The position numbers and the translations under genes were made by a program. Of a stretch of 64,000 nucleotides of DNA, positions 51,506 through 60,483 are shown piece by piece (the stretch's first letter is position 1; every line of letters starts with the position of its first letter). The DNA is taken from positions 1-64,000 of the forward strand of contig SFOH01000008.1 in assembly GCA_004552485.1 (NCBI GenBank). The letters run 5' to 3'. The stretch is from Bacteroidales bacterium. Its GTDB lineage: Bacteria > Bacteroidota > Bacteroidia > Bacteroidales > Muribaculaceae. Below the pieces are notes generated by a model that was not told the origin of the DNA, made no database searches, and saw only the letters and a program-made list of their open reading frames with translations.

Positions 51506-52759
51506 TCAGGGACGGGTCTGGCCGCGGCCGGTGAGGAGGTATTTGGTGGTGGTTATGGCACGGAGGCCCATGGGTCCGCGCGGACCGAGTTTCTGCGTCG
51601 AGATGCCTATCTCCGCGCCAAGACCGAACTGGCCGCCGTCGGTGAACGAGGTGGGCAGGTTCACGTAGACGCACGAGGCATCGACCATGCGCCGGAACCG
51701 CTCGGCTGCCGCGGCGTCTTCGGTGACGATGCTCTCGGAGTGGCCCGAGCCGTGGCGCGCGATGTGAGCGATGGCTGCGTCGAGGCCGTCGACGACATAT
51801 ACGCCCATCTTGTAGTCCATCCACTCGGTGTCGCGGCAGTGTTCGTCTTCGGCCTCTACGAGCAGTTCGGCGGGATAATGCGGGCGGAGTGCGGCGAGTG
51901 CCTCGGCGTCGGCATGGAGCTCGACGCTATGCTCGGCCAAGGGCGCGACGAGCACGGGGAGGTCGGCGAGGCGGTCGCGGGCGATGAGCAGTGAGTCGAG
52001 CGCATTGCAGACGCTGACGCGACGGGTCTTGGCGTTGTTGACGATGGCGCGGCCCATCGCAAGGTCGCCCTTTGAGTCAAAGTAGACGTGGACGACGCCG
52101 GCACCGGTCTCGATGACGGGGACGCGCGCATTCTGCCGCACAAAGTCGATGAGTCGCCGGCCGCCGCGGGGTATGCACACGTCGATGTATCCGACGGCGC
52201 CGAGCATGGCGGCGGTCGCTTCGTGGGTCGAGGGCAGGAGCGTGCAGGCCTCGGCAGGCAGGCCGCTCTCACGCAGGGCGCGGTGGATTAGAGCGATGGC
52301 GGCGAGGTTGGACTGCTCGGCGTCGTGGCCGCCTTTGAGGATGGAGGCGTTGCCGCTTTTGAGGCAGAGCGAGAAGACGTCGAAGGTGACGTTGGGGCGT
52401 GCCTCGTAGATGACGCCGATGACGCCGAAGGGCACACGCACGCGGCGCAGGTCGATGCCGTTGGGAAGAGTGCGGTGCTCGACTTCTTCGCCGACGGGAC
52501 ACGTCAGTGCGGCCACATGGCGCAGGTCGGCGGCTATGGCGCGCAGGCGCGGCTCGGTGAGCTGAAGCCGGTCGTAGAGCGGGTTGTCCCGTGACATGCG
52601 CTCGAGGTCGCGGGCGTTGGCGTCGATGAGGGCGGGTATGTTCTGCTCCACGAGGTCGGCGAGGGCGACGATGGCGGCGGAGCGCTGAGTGTCGGTGAGG
52701 GCGAGGAGGGTACGCGAGGCGCGGCATGCGTCCTCGAATATGCGGGTGTAATCTTCCAT
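51506..52759 (-). CDS. proA: Gamma-glutamyl phosphate reductase
   Basis: A 417-residue aldehyde-dehydrogenase-fold enzyme, the second step of proline synthesis, reducing gamma-glutamyl phosphate to the semialdehyde. PFGVIGVIYEARPNVTFDVFSLCLKSGNA binds NADP, the catalytic cysteine stands in RVSVCNALDSLLI, HTEWMDYKM-like TEWMDYKMGV follows, and the end holds NLPTSFTDGGQFGLGAEIGI and GPRGPMGLRAITTTKY. It is the last gene of the proC-proB-proA operon. Confidence 0.95.
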   Translation of the reverse strand: MEDYTRIFEDACRASRTLLALTDTQRSAAIVALADLVEQNIPALIDANARDLERMSRDNPLYDRLQLTEPRLRAIAADLRHVAALTCPVGEEVEHRTLPNGIDLRRVRVPFGVIGVIYEARPNVTFDVFSLCLKSGNASILKGGHDAEQSNLAAIALIHRALRESGLPAEACTLLPSTHEATAAMLGAVGYIDVCIPRGGRRLIDFVRQNARVPVIETGAGVVHVYFDSKGDLAMGRAIVNNAKTRRVSVCNALDSLLIARDRLADLPVLVAPLAEHSVELHADAEALAALRPHYPAELLVEAEDEHCRDTEWMDYKMGVYVVDGLDAAIAHIARHGSGHSESIVTEDAAAAERFRRMVDASCVYVNLPTSFTDGGQFGLGAEIGISTQKLGPRGPMGLRAITTTKYLLTGRGQTRP

Positions 52760-52763
52760 TTCT

Positions 52764-53849
52764 TTATTCTTCGATGTAGAGATAGTCGTAATGTATCACG
52801 GGGCGCTGGCCGTGCTGTCCCATGAGGGAGGCGACGGTGGCGGAGTCCATGGCGGCCCGGCCGATGGCGAGGGGCTGACCGGCAAAGTCTTCGACAGCAA
52901 CGAGGTCGCCTTCGTCCCAGGTGCCGCTGACGCCGACGACGCCCACGGGGAGGAGGGAGACGGCGCGGTCGCTGCGCAGCACTTCGGCGGCATGGGCGCC
53001 GACGCGAACGGTGCCTTTGGTGAATGAGGTGGAGTGCGCAATCCAGCGCTTGATGGTTGTGAGCGAGCGCGGCGAGGGCTCGAAGAGGGTGTGGGGCACG
53101 CTGTCGGGACGATTGACCAGGTCGAGGAGCACGCCGGGACGGTCGCCGCGTGCGATGATGACGCCGACGCCTTCGGCGGAGACTTTGCGGGCGATGTTGC
53201 ACTTGGTGCCCATGCCTCCGCGGCCGAAGCCGCTCTTGGCGGCGACGACGTAGTGCGAGGGGTCGTCGCCGGGAGCGATGCTCGCGATGAGGCGCGAGGA
53301 TGGGTCGGAGGGCGCGCCGGTGTATATGCCGTCGATGTTGGAGAGGATGATGAGCAAGTCGGCGTCGAGCATGGTGGCGATGAGGCCGGAGAGCTCGTCG
53401 TTGTCGGTGAACATGAGCTCGGTGAGCGAGGCAGTGTCGTTTTCGTTGACGACGGGGACGACGCCGGCGGTGAGCATGGTGAGCATGCAGGCGCGCTGGT
53501 TGAGGTAGAGGTCGCGCGAGGCGAAGTTCTCCTTCTGGGTGAGCACCTGGCCGACGAGGATTCCGTAGGCGCCGAAGAGCTGATTGTAGAGGTTGATGAG
53601 GCGTATCTGGCCTATCGAGGAGAACAGCTGGCGCTGGGCGACGGCGTCGAGGCTGAGCGAGCGAGTCATAACGCCGCGGCCGCAGGCGACGGCGCCGGAG
53701 GAGACGAGCACGACCTCGTGGCCGGTCTGCATGAGCTGCGCTACCTGGTCGACGAGGGCCGACATGTTCGTGACATTGGGCATGGAGTCGGCGCGGGTGA
53801 GCACGTTGCTGCCCACTTTGACGACGATGCGTTTGGGTTTCTGTTCCAT
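52764..53849 (-). CDS. proB: Glutamate 5-kinase
   Basis: A 361-residue kinase that phosphorylates glutamate for proline synthesis. The amino acid kinase fold opens RIVVKVGSNVLTR, then VVLVSSGAVACGRG, NENDTASLTELMFTDND and GMGTKCNIARKV, which carries the ATP site. A C-terminal PUA domain (about residues 270-360, GTVRVGAHAAEVL ... GVSGTWDEGDLV) is present, as in feedback-inhibited forms. It lies 4 bases upstream of proA, so the two are coupled. Confidence 0.95.
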   Translation of the reverse strand: MEQKPKRIVVKVGSNVLTRADSMPNVTNMSALVDQVAQLMQTGHEVVLVSSGAVACGRGVMTRSLSLDAVAQRQLFSSIGQIRLINLYNQLFGAYGILVGQVLTQKENFASRDLYLNQRACMLTMLTAGVVPVVNENDTASLTELMFTDNDELSGLIATMLDADLLIILSNIDGIYTGAPSDPSSRLIASIAPGDDPSHYVVAAKSGFGRGGMGTKCNIARKVSAEGVGVIIARGDRPGVLLDLVNRPDSVPHTLFEPSPRSLTTIKRWIAHSTSFTKGTVRVGAHAAEVLRSDRAVSLLPVGVVGVSGTWDEGDLVAVEDFAGQPLAIGRAAMDSATVASLMGQHGQRPVIHYDYLYIEE

Positions 53850-53861
53850 GATTGCGAGGGC

Positions 53862-54632
53862 TTATCTGCCGGCTTTGAGACCGGCGATGACGGCGGGGGT
53901 GAAACCGGCCTGTTCCATGGCGTTGAGGCCGCGGATGGTGATGCCGCCGGCGGTGGTGACGCGGTCGATTTCGACCTCGGGGTGTGCACCGTCGACACTG
54001 AGCAGGGCAGCGGCGCCGCGGACTGTGGCGGTGACAATCTCCTGTGCGTCGGAGGCACGGAAGCCGAGTTCGACGCCGCCTTCGACGGCCGCGCGGATGT
54101 AGCGCAGGGCGTAGGCGATGCCGCACGAGGCCAGGGCGGTGGCGGCGGGCAGCAGGCGCTCCTCGATGTCCTTGACGGCGCCTAAGCGGCAGAATACGCT
54201 GTCGGCGAGGGGCGTCGCGCCGCTGACGTTCACGATGAAGGTCATGGACTCGCGCAGGGTCATGGCCGTGTTGGGCATGACGATGGCGAGGTTGCAGGCG
54301 CCTTTCTGCCGGCCGAACATTTTCAACAGCTCCTCGCCGCTGACACCGGCCACGATGACAGCCACCTGTTGGTGGGCCGGGTCAATCACCGCCCGCAGCT
54401 CTTCGGCCACGGCGGGGAGTATCCACGGCTTGACGGCGATGACCACGATGTCGGCGCAGGAGGCAGCTTCGGCGTTGTCGGAAGTGGTGCGCATGCCCAT
54501 GTCGGCGAACTCCCGAAGTTTGCCGGGGCTCGGATTGGCCACGCAGATGTCCGAGGCGGTCATGCCGCTCTCGGCGAGGCCGCGCGCCACAGCGCCGCCC
54601 ATGGCGCCCGCACCGATGATTCCTATCTTCAT
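53862..54632 (-). CDS. proC: Pyrroline-5-carboxylate reductase
   Basis: A 256-residue NAD(P)H enzyme, last step of proline synthesis. The Rossmann motif IGIIGAGAMGGAVARGLAES is at the start, VVIAVKPW follows, MPNTAMTLRESMTFI stands in the middle, and the C-terminal dimer region holds ALASCGIAYALRYIRAAVEGGVELG and the closing TTAGGITIRGLNAMEQAGF. The ATG at 54632 gives MKIGIIGAG; two in-frame ATGs just upstream are less likely. It heads the operon and has a perfect promoter. Confidence 0.94.
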   Translation of the reverse strand: MKIGIIGAGAMGGAVARGLAESGMTASDICVANPSPGKLREFADMGMRTTSDNAEAASCADIVVIAVKPWILPAVAEELRAVIDPAHQQVAVIVAGVSGEELLKMFGRQKGACNLAIVMPNTAMTLRESMTFIVNVSGATPLADSVFCRLGAVKDIEERLLPAATALASCGIAYALRYIRAAVEGGVELGFRASDAQEIVTATVRGAAALLSVDGAHPEVEIDRVTTAGGITIRGLNAMEQAGFTPAVIAGLKAGR

Positions 54633-54687
54633 TCTATCCATAATTCGCATTTTTTTGCGAGAGAGAGATTCCCCCGCGATTATGATG

Positions 54688-54719
54688 CAAAATTACAAAT
54701 AAAAGTGCAGGCTGCCAAA
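54688..54719 (-). promoter_or_regulatory. Promoter of the proCBA operon
   Basis: On the minus strand TTTG (54716-54719), 20 bp, TAATTTTG (54688-54695), 55 bases before the proC start. Confidence 0.85.
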
Positions 54720-54741
54720 CGAAAGTTGCGGAGGCGCGGCG

Positions 54742-55116
54742 CTAATTGCCGAGGAGACGGGCGGCGCGGCGCAGATAGTCGGCGGCTTTCTCGTCGGCAT
54801 TGGAGGCCTGGCGCAGCTGATAGCGGTAGCTGTCCATGGCGCGCTCGGCCTGGCGCGTGTTATAGCGGGCACGGTCGAAGTCGCCCTTGCGTGTGTAGTA
54901 GGCGGCCTCGCGCTGATAGCCCTCGGCTTTTTTGAGGTAATACTCGGCCTCGCGCCGGTAGCCGTCGGCCTTCTTCTGATAGTACTCGGCCTCGCGTGTG
55001 TAGCGCTCGGCCTGGCGCATGTCGTATTCGTCGACGGGCGGGGCGGCGACGGCCGTCGTGGCGGTCACGGACAGCATCAGCGTGAGGAGCAGGAGGATGA
55101 GTCGGGTTGGGTTCAT
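54742..55116 (-). CDS. Exported protein with 14-residue tandem repeats
   Basis: A 124-residue protein with a signal peptide (about 24 residues, ending AVAA). Residues 39-80 hold three 14-residue repeats: YTREAEYYQKKADG, YRREAEYYLKKAEG and YQREAAYYTRKGDF. They are rich in Tyr, Arg, Glu and Lys and should form a charged helix or coiled coil. More YRYQ and ARR segments follow. No domain is recognised and the function is unknown. It is leftward and shares its upstream region with the HD gene. It carries the direct-repeat pair (55206-55241) upstream of a weak promoter, as does the PEGA/WG gene. Confidence 0.8.
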   Translation of the reverse strand: MNPTRLILLLLTLMLSVTATTAVAAPPVDEYDMRQAERYTREAEYYQKKADGYRREAEYYLKKAEGYQREAAYYTRKGDFDRARYNTRQAERAMDSYRYQLRQASNADEKAADYLRRAARLLGN

Positions 55117-55163
55117 CGTTCGTTGTATATATATATTGGAAGGTTTAAGTTCTGTTCACTACG

Positions 55164-55171
55164 CAAAGGTA
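55164..55171 (-). promoter_or_regulatory. -7 box of the 14-residue-repeat protein gene
   Basis: TACCTTTG on the minus strand. The -33 position at 20 bp (55192-55195) reads TTGC, a poor match, so an activator may be needed. Confidence 0.6.
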
Positions 55172-55205
55172 CGGCACGAGAGAGAGCAAAAGCAAGCGTT
55201 TCCCG

Positions 55206-55247
55206 GCTTTTTGGACGAACCCCCGGGGTTTTATGACGAAACCCCGC
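55206..55247 (-). promoter_or_regulatory. Two 21-bp-period direct repeats between divergent genes
   Basis: Units on the plus strand GCTTTTTGGACGAACC (from 55206) and GGTTTTATGACGAAAC (from 55227) have a 21-bp period. On the minus strand the proximal unit ends 10 bases before the -33 position of the 14-residue-repeat gene, as at 2367-2403. The array also sits four bases from the -33 box of the rightward HD gene, so it could act on either. Confidence 0.6.
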
Positions 55248-55250
55248 GAA

Positions 55251-55282
55251 TTTGCACACCTAACCAATTATCCGTAACTTTG
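55251..55282 (+). promoter_or_regulatory. Promoter of the HD hydrolase gene
   Basis: TTTG (55251-55254), 20 bp, TAACTTTG (55275-55282). The start codon is 31 bases on. Confidence 0.85.
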
Positions 55283-55312
55283 CACGAACATCCAAACGAC
55301 ACCGAAAAAGAC

Positions 55313-55933
55313 ATGAACACTACTCTCACCGAGTTTATCCGAACGGAAATCTTACCGCAATACGCCGCCTTCGACAAGGCCCACCGCGAAGACCACGCCC
55401 GCATGGTCATCGAGCAGAGCCTGGAGCTGGCACGTCACAACGACGTGGACGAGGACATGGTCCTGGCCATCGCTGCCTATCACGACCTGGGTCTCAGCGT
55501 CGACCGCAAGACACATCACCTCGAGTCGGGCCGCATCTTCCGCAGCGACACGCGCCTGACGCAGTGGTTCACACCCGAACAGATTGAGACGATGGCACAG
55601 GCCGTCGAAGACCACCGGGCTTCGTCCGACCACGCCCCGCGCAGCATCTACGGCAAGATTGTGGCCGAAGCCGACCGCTTCATCGACCCGGAGAAAATCA
55701 TCGAGCGCACGGTGCAGTTCGGCCTTGACCACTACCCCGAGCTCGACAAGGAGGGTCACTGGCAGCGCACGCTCGAGCATCTTCACGAGAAATACGCAGA
55801 GGGCGGCTACCTGCGTCTGTGGTTTCCGCAGTCGCCCAATGTCGCCCGCCTGGGCCGCCTGCGCCGCATCATTCGCGACGAGGCCCTGCTCCGCACCATC
55901 TTCGAGCGCTATTTTCCGTCCGACAAAACGTGA
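55313..55933 (+). CDS. HD-domain phosphohydrolase
   Basis: A 206-residue HD protein. The metal ligands are in HREDHARMVIEQSLELARH (about residues 24-42), the HD pair in AIAAYHDLGLSVDRKTHH (about 57-74), and the closing aspartate in KIVAEADRFIDPEKI (about 116-130). Members of this group hydrolyse nucleotides or phosphates; the substrate is unknown. The next gene starts five bases after its stop, so the two are co-transcribed, suggesting a nucleic-acid or repair link, which is inference. Confidence 0.82.
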   Translation: MNTTLTEFIRTEILPQYAAFDKAHREDHARMVIEQSLELARHNDVDEDMVLAIAAYHDLGLSVDRKTHHLESGRIFRSDTRLTQWFTPEQIETMAQAVEDHRASSDHAPRSIYGKIVAEADRFIDPEKIIERTVQFGLDHYPELDKEGHWQRTLEHLHEKYAEGGYLRLWFPQSPNVARLGRLRRIIRDEALLRTIFERYFPSDKT

Positions 55934-55938
55934 GAGCC

Positions 55939-56709
55939 ATGAACGTCTCCGCCAATGACATCCTCGACTGTCTGACCGCCATGGCCGACCCCGGGCAGAC
56001 ACGACAGCTCATGCGCTTTTTCAAGACCGGCAAAGGCGATTACGGCGAAGGCGACCGCTTCATGGGCCTGCGCGTGCCACAGACACGTGCCGTCGTGCGA
56101 GAAGCGGCGCACCGAGTGTCGCTACCCGAAATCGAAAAGCTCCTTTACAGCCCATGGCACGAGGCGCGCCTCGCCGGCTTCCTCCTCCTCGAGGCCGAGA
56201 TGAAAGCCGCGCTGCCCGGACGCCGCAAAGGCATCCCCGCGGACACGCCGCAGAAAGCCGCGCGCCGCGACGCCATTGCCCGTTTCTTCCTCCGCCATGC
56301 ACGTCAGGCCAACAACTGGGACCTCGTCGATATCCCCTGCCGCGGCATCCTCGGCGAGTGGCTCATGCACCCCGGCGCCGACGGCAACCTCCCCTCGCGC
56401 GACATCCTCGACCGGCTCGCACTCAGCGACAATCTTTGGGAGCAGCGCATCGCCATCGTCACAACATGGCGCTTCATCCGCGAGCGGCAGTTCGCCGACA
56501 CGCTGCGCCTGGCCACGCTCCTGCTCGGCCATCCCCACGACCTCATACACAAAGCCGTGGGCTGGATGCTCCGCGAAGTGGGCAAGAAAGACGAAGGCGT
56601 CCTCCTCGACTACCTCGAAGAGCACCACGCAGCCATGTCGCGCACCACCCTCCGCTACGCCATCGAACGCCTCCCCCACCCCCTCCGCCTCGCCTGGCTC
56701 CGCCACTAA
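55939..56709 (+). CDS. AlkD-like DNA alkylation repair protein
   Basis: A 256-residue all-helical HEAT-like repeat protein of the AlkC/AlkD DNA glycosylase group. RFFKTGKGDYGEGDRFMGLRVP opens it, LYSPWHEARLAGFLLLEAEM follows, NNWDLVDIPCRGILGEWL carries the conserved Trp-Asp pair, and LWEQRIAIVTTWRFIRE and HDLIHKAVGWMLREVGKKD lie in the C-terminal half. AlkD releases bulky positively charged alkyl bases without base flipping. It is co-transcribed with the HD gene and ends at a terminator. Confidence 0.9.
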   Translation: MNVSANDILDCLTAMADPGQTRQLMRFFKTGKGDYGEGDRFMGLRVPQTRAVVREAAHRVSLPEIEKLLYSPWHEARLAGFLLLEAEMKAALPGRRKGIPADTPQKAARRDAIARFFLRHARQANNWDLVDIPCRGILGEWLMHPGADGNLPSRDILDRLALSDNLWEQRIAIVTTWRFIRERQFADTLRLATLLLGHPHDLIHKAVGWMLREVGKKDEGVLLDYLEEHHAAMSRTTLRYAIERLPHPLRLAWLRH

Positions 56710-56743
56710 CCACCACACGCGCCTTACCGAAAAAGAGATTAAA

Positions 56744-56776
56744 AAAAGCCGCCCTGAGCGAACCAGGACGGCTTTT
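56744..56776. terminator. Terminator between the alkD-like gene and the C10 pseudogene
   Basis: AAAAGCCGCCCTG (56744-56756) pairs with CAGGACGGCTTTT (56764-56776) with one mismatch. A/T runs on both sides allow action in both directions. Confidence 0.8.
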
Positions 56777-56811
56777 GTTAGTGGGGATGGGTCAGGGGTC
56801 AGGCGAGGTCA

Positions 56812-59800
56812 TCAATATTTGATTTTCTGAACCTTCGAGCCCTGACGGCGGATGTAGTAGTGGCCATGCTGAGGCTCGCCGTAGATGCGAACGCCCTGGA
56901 GGGTGTACCATTCTACTTCCTCGGCGTTCTCGCCTTCGAGGTCTTCCACGCCCGAGTTGTTGTCGATATAGACGGGATAGTTGTAGATGGCGAAGTTAAC
57001 GGGACAGCCGTCGCACATTCTCAAGGCGCTTAATTTGGCATTGCCGATCGGGAAATCGCCAGGGATGGCGAATGTGCTTGTATAGACTTTGGTTTCTCCT
57101 CCTGCAAGGGTGATATTAACGATGAAATTAGCCTCATACACATCTTTGTCTTGCTCCTCGTTAGAAATAGTCGGGAAAATTGAATACTTATGCTCGGATG
57201 CGGAAGTATTGTGCAGAGTCAGTGAGTAGGAGTGGGTTTTGCCTACTTCAAGTTTGTCCGCGATATTTATGTTTGTAATCTCGACGGGGCAATCACCGGT
57301 TTCGGATGATGTCTTGCCGATGGTAACAGTATGATATCCGCCAATCGCCTTTACGCTGGTATTCAGAAGAGCGAATGAGCATGAACCTTCGGGCATATCA
57401 GAAGGTACGGCAACAGAGTAGGTTCTCTCAACGGTTTCGCCGGCGGCAAGGGTAACATCGAAATACTCACCGAAGGCAAATTTATCTAAGCCTTCGACCT
57501 GCGTACTAAGATACGTGCGGATTTGTTCTGTAACTTTCGTAGAAGCCGTATTGCGGAGCGTCACGGTGAAGCCGGTGCTCTGTCCGGGAATGAACGCATC
57601 GTTGAACGTGGTCTTGTCGCAGACAATGTTGCTGACAGTGTAATCGGGCACCTGGGCGGCTTTCACGGTCACGGGAATGGTGCGTGCCTGATACTCCTTG
57701 TTGTCGGTGTCGAAGACGCGCAGATTGTACTCACCGGCGGCGACTGACGACGACGGTGTGAACGTGGCGGAGAATGTGCCGGTGCTGTTAGCAGCGACAT
57801 TTTACCTGAATCTTCTCGACGGACGATGTAATCAGAGATGTGTTGGAGGAGCTGCCGATGCGGGGCATCAGCTGTTTGCTGAACGCTGTATTGGTCGTGT
57901 TCTTGACGGTGAAGGTTAGTGTGGAAGCCTTGCCGATGGTGAGAACGGGGTGCGTTTCGCTTATGTCGACAGTGACGCTGCCGGTCACGGGGTCGGGATC
58001 ACCGGAGCCGGTGCCAACGGTTACTGTAACAGGGCTAACAAGATAACCTCCGTCCCATGGATCGTCCGGTCCGCCGGTGCTGGTTCATATCACATTGAAA
58101 TCAGCCTCGCCGGTCGGGAAATTAGCGGGCACCAGCATGCTGTATGTATAGCTCGTTTTGGCACGGCCCTCCAGGGTAACGGTCTTATATTGACCGTAAG
58201 CTGTTTCGCCGGTTGCCTTGTTCTTAAGAACGCCGAACATCTCAGCCGTGCTGGCATTTTTTCCATCACAATAGAGTTCGAGAACAGTATTTGCGTTTTG
58301 GCCAACATTGAAATTTCCTAATTTGTAACCGCTGCACTCGATGAAGCCGGTACCACCTTCTTCGCCAATAACGGAAACCTTTATCGGTGTGCTGACAATC
58401 TTGTTGTTGCCATCGCAGAAAATCAGATAGTAGTCGTCGCCCTTGTAGGCAGTCACTTTGCCGGAGAAGTTCACGGTGTTGTTGCCCTTGTTGAGCGTGA
58501 CTGTCTGAGCGGGGAATTTGGTTTTGAACACGTAGTACGTGCCGTCCGAACGCTCCTCGAGCACACAGATGCGCGGAGCAAGAGTCTCGGCGTGGGCCGA
58601 GGGATAGGTGCTGACGATGTTGGTGCCGATGGTCACGCTCTCCTGCTCGTTATTGAAAACGGGGAGGTTGGTGACGTTCAGCGTGTAGCCGAAGACTACG
58701 CCGTCGGGAGCGTTGGAGTAGCGGCCAAGAACCGATACCTCAGTGCCGGTGATGCGAATCTTGTACATGCAGCACATGCCGTAGCCCTAGCGAATCGGCT
58801 GGAAGGCGCCGCCGTCCACATTGTACATTGCGCGCACCTTATACTCCGTCGGGCACTGTGGGGAGAGTATAATAGAAAAGGTTCATGCCTTTCCAACCCC
58901 AGCCGGATTCGAGTTCGGCATAGTCGATATCGGTGTCGTACGTAGCGCCGTTCTCGGCCTTGAGCTGCGTCTTGATACCGAAATTGCCCTTGTAGGAACC
59001 ACGGTTGTAGAGAAGTTCAGCGGAGTTGTCGACGCCGAAGTCGGCGCGGATTGACGTCCCGGACGTGCTGAAAGAGCAGTTCATGCCGGCAGCCGAGCCA
59101 AGGAACGGGTCGGGACGAGTGCCGCCGGCCGGACGTTTCATGTAGAAAACAGCGCCCTGATTGTCGCTGAATCCGCCGCCCGTGCCGCCGCCTGCGCCAA
59201 GAGACGAGGGGTTGACGGGGGAGGTGCGGAAATAGCCGTCGGACGAGCCGCACCAGCCCCAGTTGATATGGAAGGTGCCGTCGGTCTTGCAGCCGTCGAA
59301 GACGAAGCAGTGACCGCCGCCCGAGCCGAAACCGGCATTGATGATGGGGCCGTTCTGCTGCAGACTCTCTACGAGCATATTGTCCCATTCGGTCTCCTCG
59401 TAGAAGCAGCGGTATTTGTACTCGGCGCCGGCGTCGTAGCTGAAGTTCTCGTTCAGCGCACGTGCCACCACAGAGGGAGTGGCGCCTGAACCGCCTTCGG
59501 AGTCGCCGCCATAGTCCGTATTTACGGAATAGGCACAGACCTTCATCAGCCATGCCACAGCCTCACGCTGCGCCGTTGTGCCGGCGCCGTTCGAGTAGTT
59601 GGCGAGCATGTTGTTCCAGTCGAGTGCCTTCTCGCTGAGGTCGGCGCTGAGAGTCTGGTTGCCGCCGTTCTCCCAGGTGTAGGTCTTCGTGCCGGTGGCT
59701 CGGGCGGGGTACTTGTGCCAGTTAAGCACCTGTGCCATAGCCGTGGCCACACAGCCCGAATAAGTCCTATTGCCGTTCAGCATGGGAGCGAGGTCATTGT

Positions 59801-60318
59801 AGGGCGAGTCTGGTCCCACTGCGTGGTGAGCATCGGGCTGATGTTCACGCTGATGCGCTTCTTGGACGATGCCAGAGGACGCGTTCCCGACTCGTTCATG
59901 AGCGACGAAGCGGCGGGAGTCTCCAGCTGGTCCTGCACAGTGCTCTCTTTCTTCTGAGACTGCTTGCGGGCCCAGGCAATCTGACGGGCATACTCGTCGA
60001 GCCATGCCGCCATGTTCGGTGGCATCTGACTGACACTGAAATTGGGGTTATCGACATAACCCAACACGGGATAAGCCATGTCGTCGGCACCCACGAATGT
60101 GGTGGTCTTGCCGTCGCCAAAAACGTAGACCGCAGCCTGAGAGACCTGCGACACCGTCTTCAGAGCTTCACCGAGCCGGACGAAGCCACACGGTGCATGC
60201 CTTTTGAAGCCGCCTCGGCACGGGCCCTTTCCCAGGCCTGGTCCGGCGACAGCTCCGCCGCCGACAGGGACATGGCGCCCATCGCCAACGCGGCAACTAA
60301 GATTAGCTTTTTCATCAT
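56812..60318 (-). pseudogene. C10 (streptopain-like) cysteine peptidase with C-terminal tail, multiply disrupted
   Basis: The start (60318 or 60315) encodes a signal peptide ending SLSAAE. The pieces lie in three frames: propeptide (to about 60170), AVYVFG...VLGYVDN (60154-59777), the catalytic domain RTYSGCVATAMAQVLNW with its cysteine and GGHCFVFDGC with its histidine (59790-58839), then three beta-domain pieces, and a tail ending YYIRRQGSKVQKIKY (56812). There are at least four frameshifts and two in-frame stops (TAG near 58788, TGA near 58085). One shift lies at a four-A run near 57803. The tail resembles Bacteroidetes sorting ends. Most probably a dead gene. Confidence 0.85.
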
Positions 60319-60483
60319 TTGAATGAAAGTTTTTTTAAATAATAATGTCTTTAAGGTCCAAAGATTCTTACAAAATCACAGGATTCCTGCATAGGTACGA
60401 CATTTGTTCCTCATTCCCAAATAGTTCTGCAAAAATCGCCAGCCCCTCTTCTTTTGAGGGAGAAATGAGAGAAAAACCGGCTC

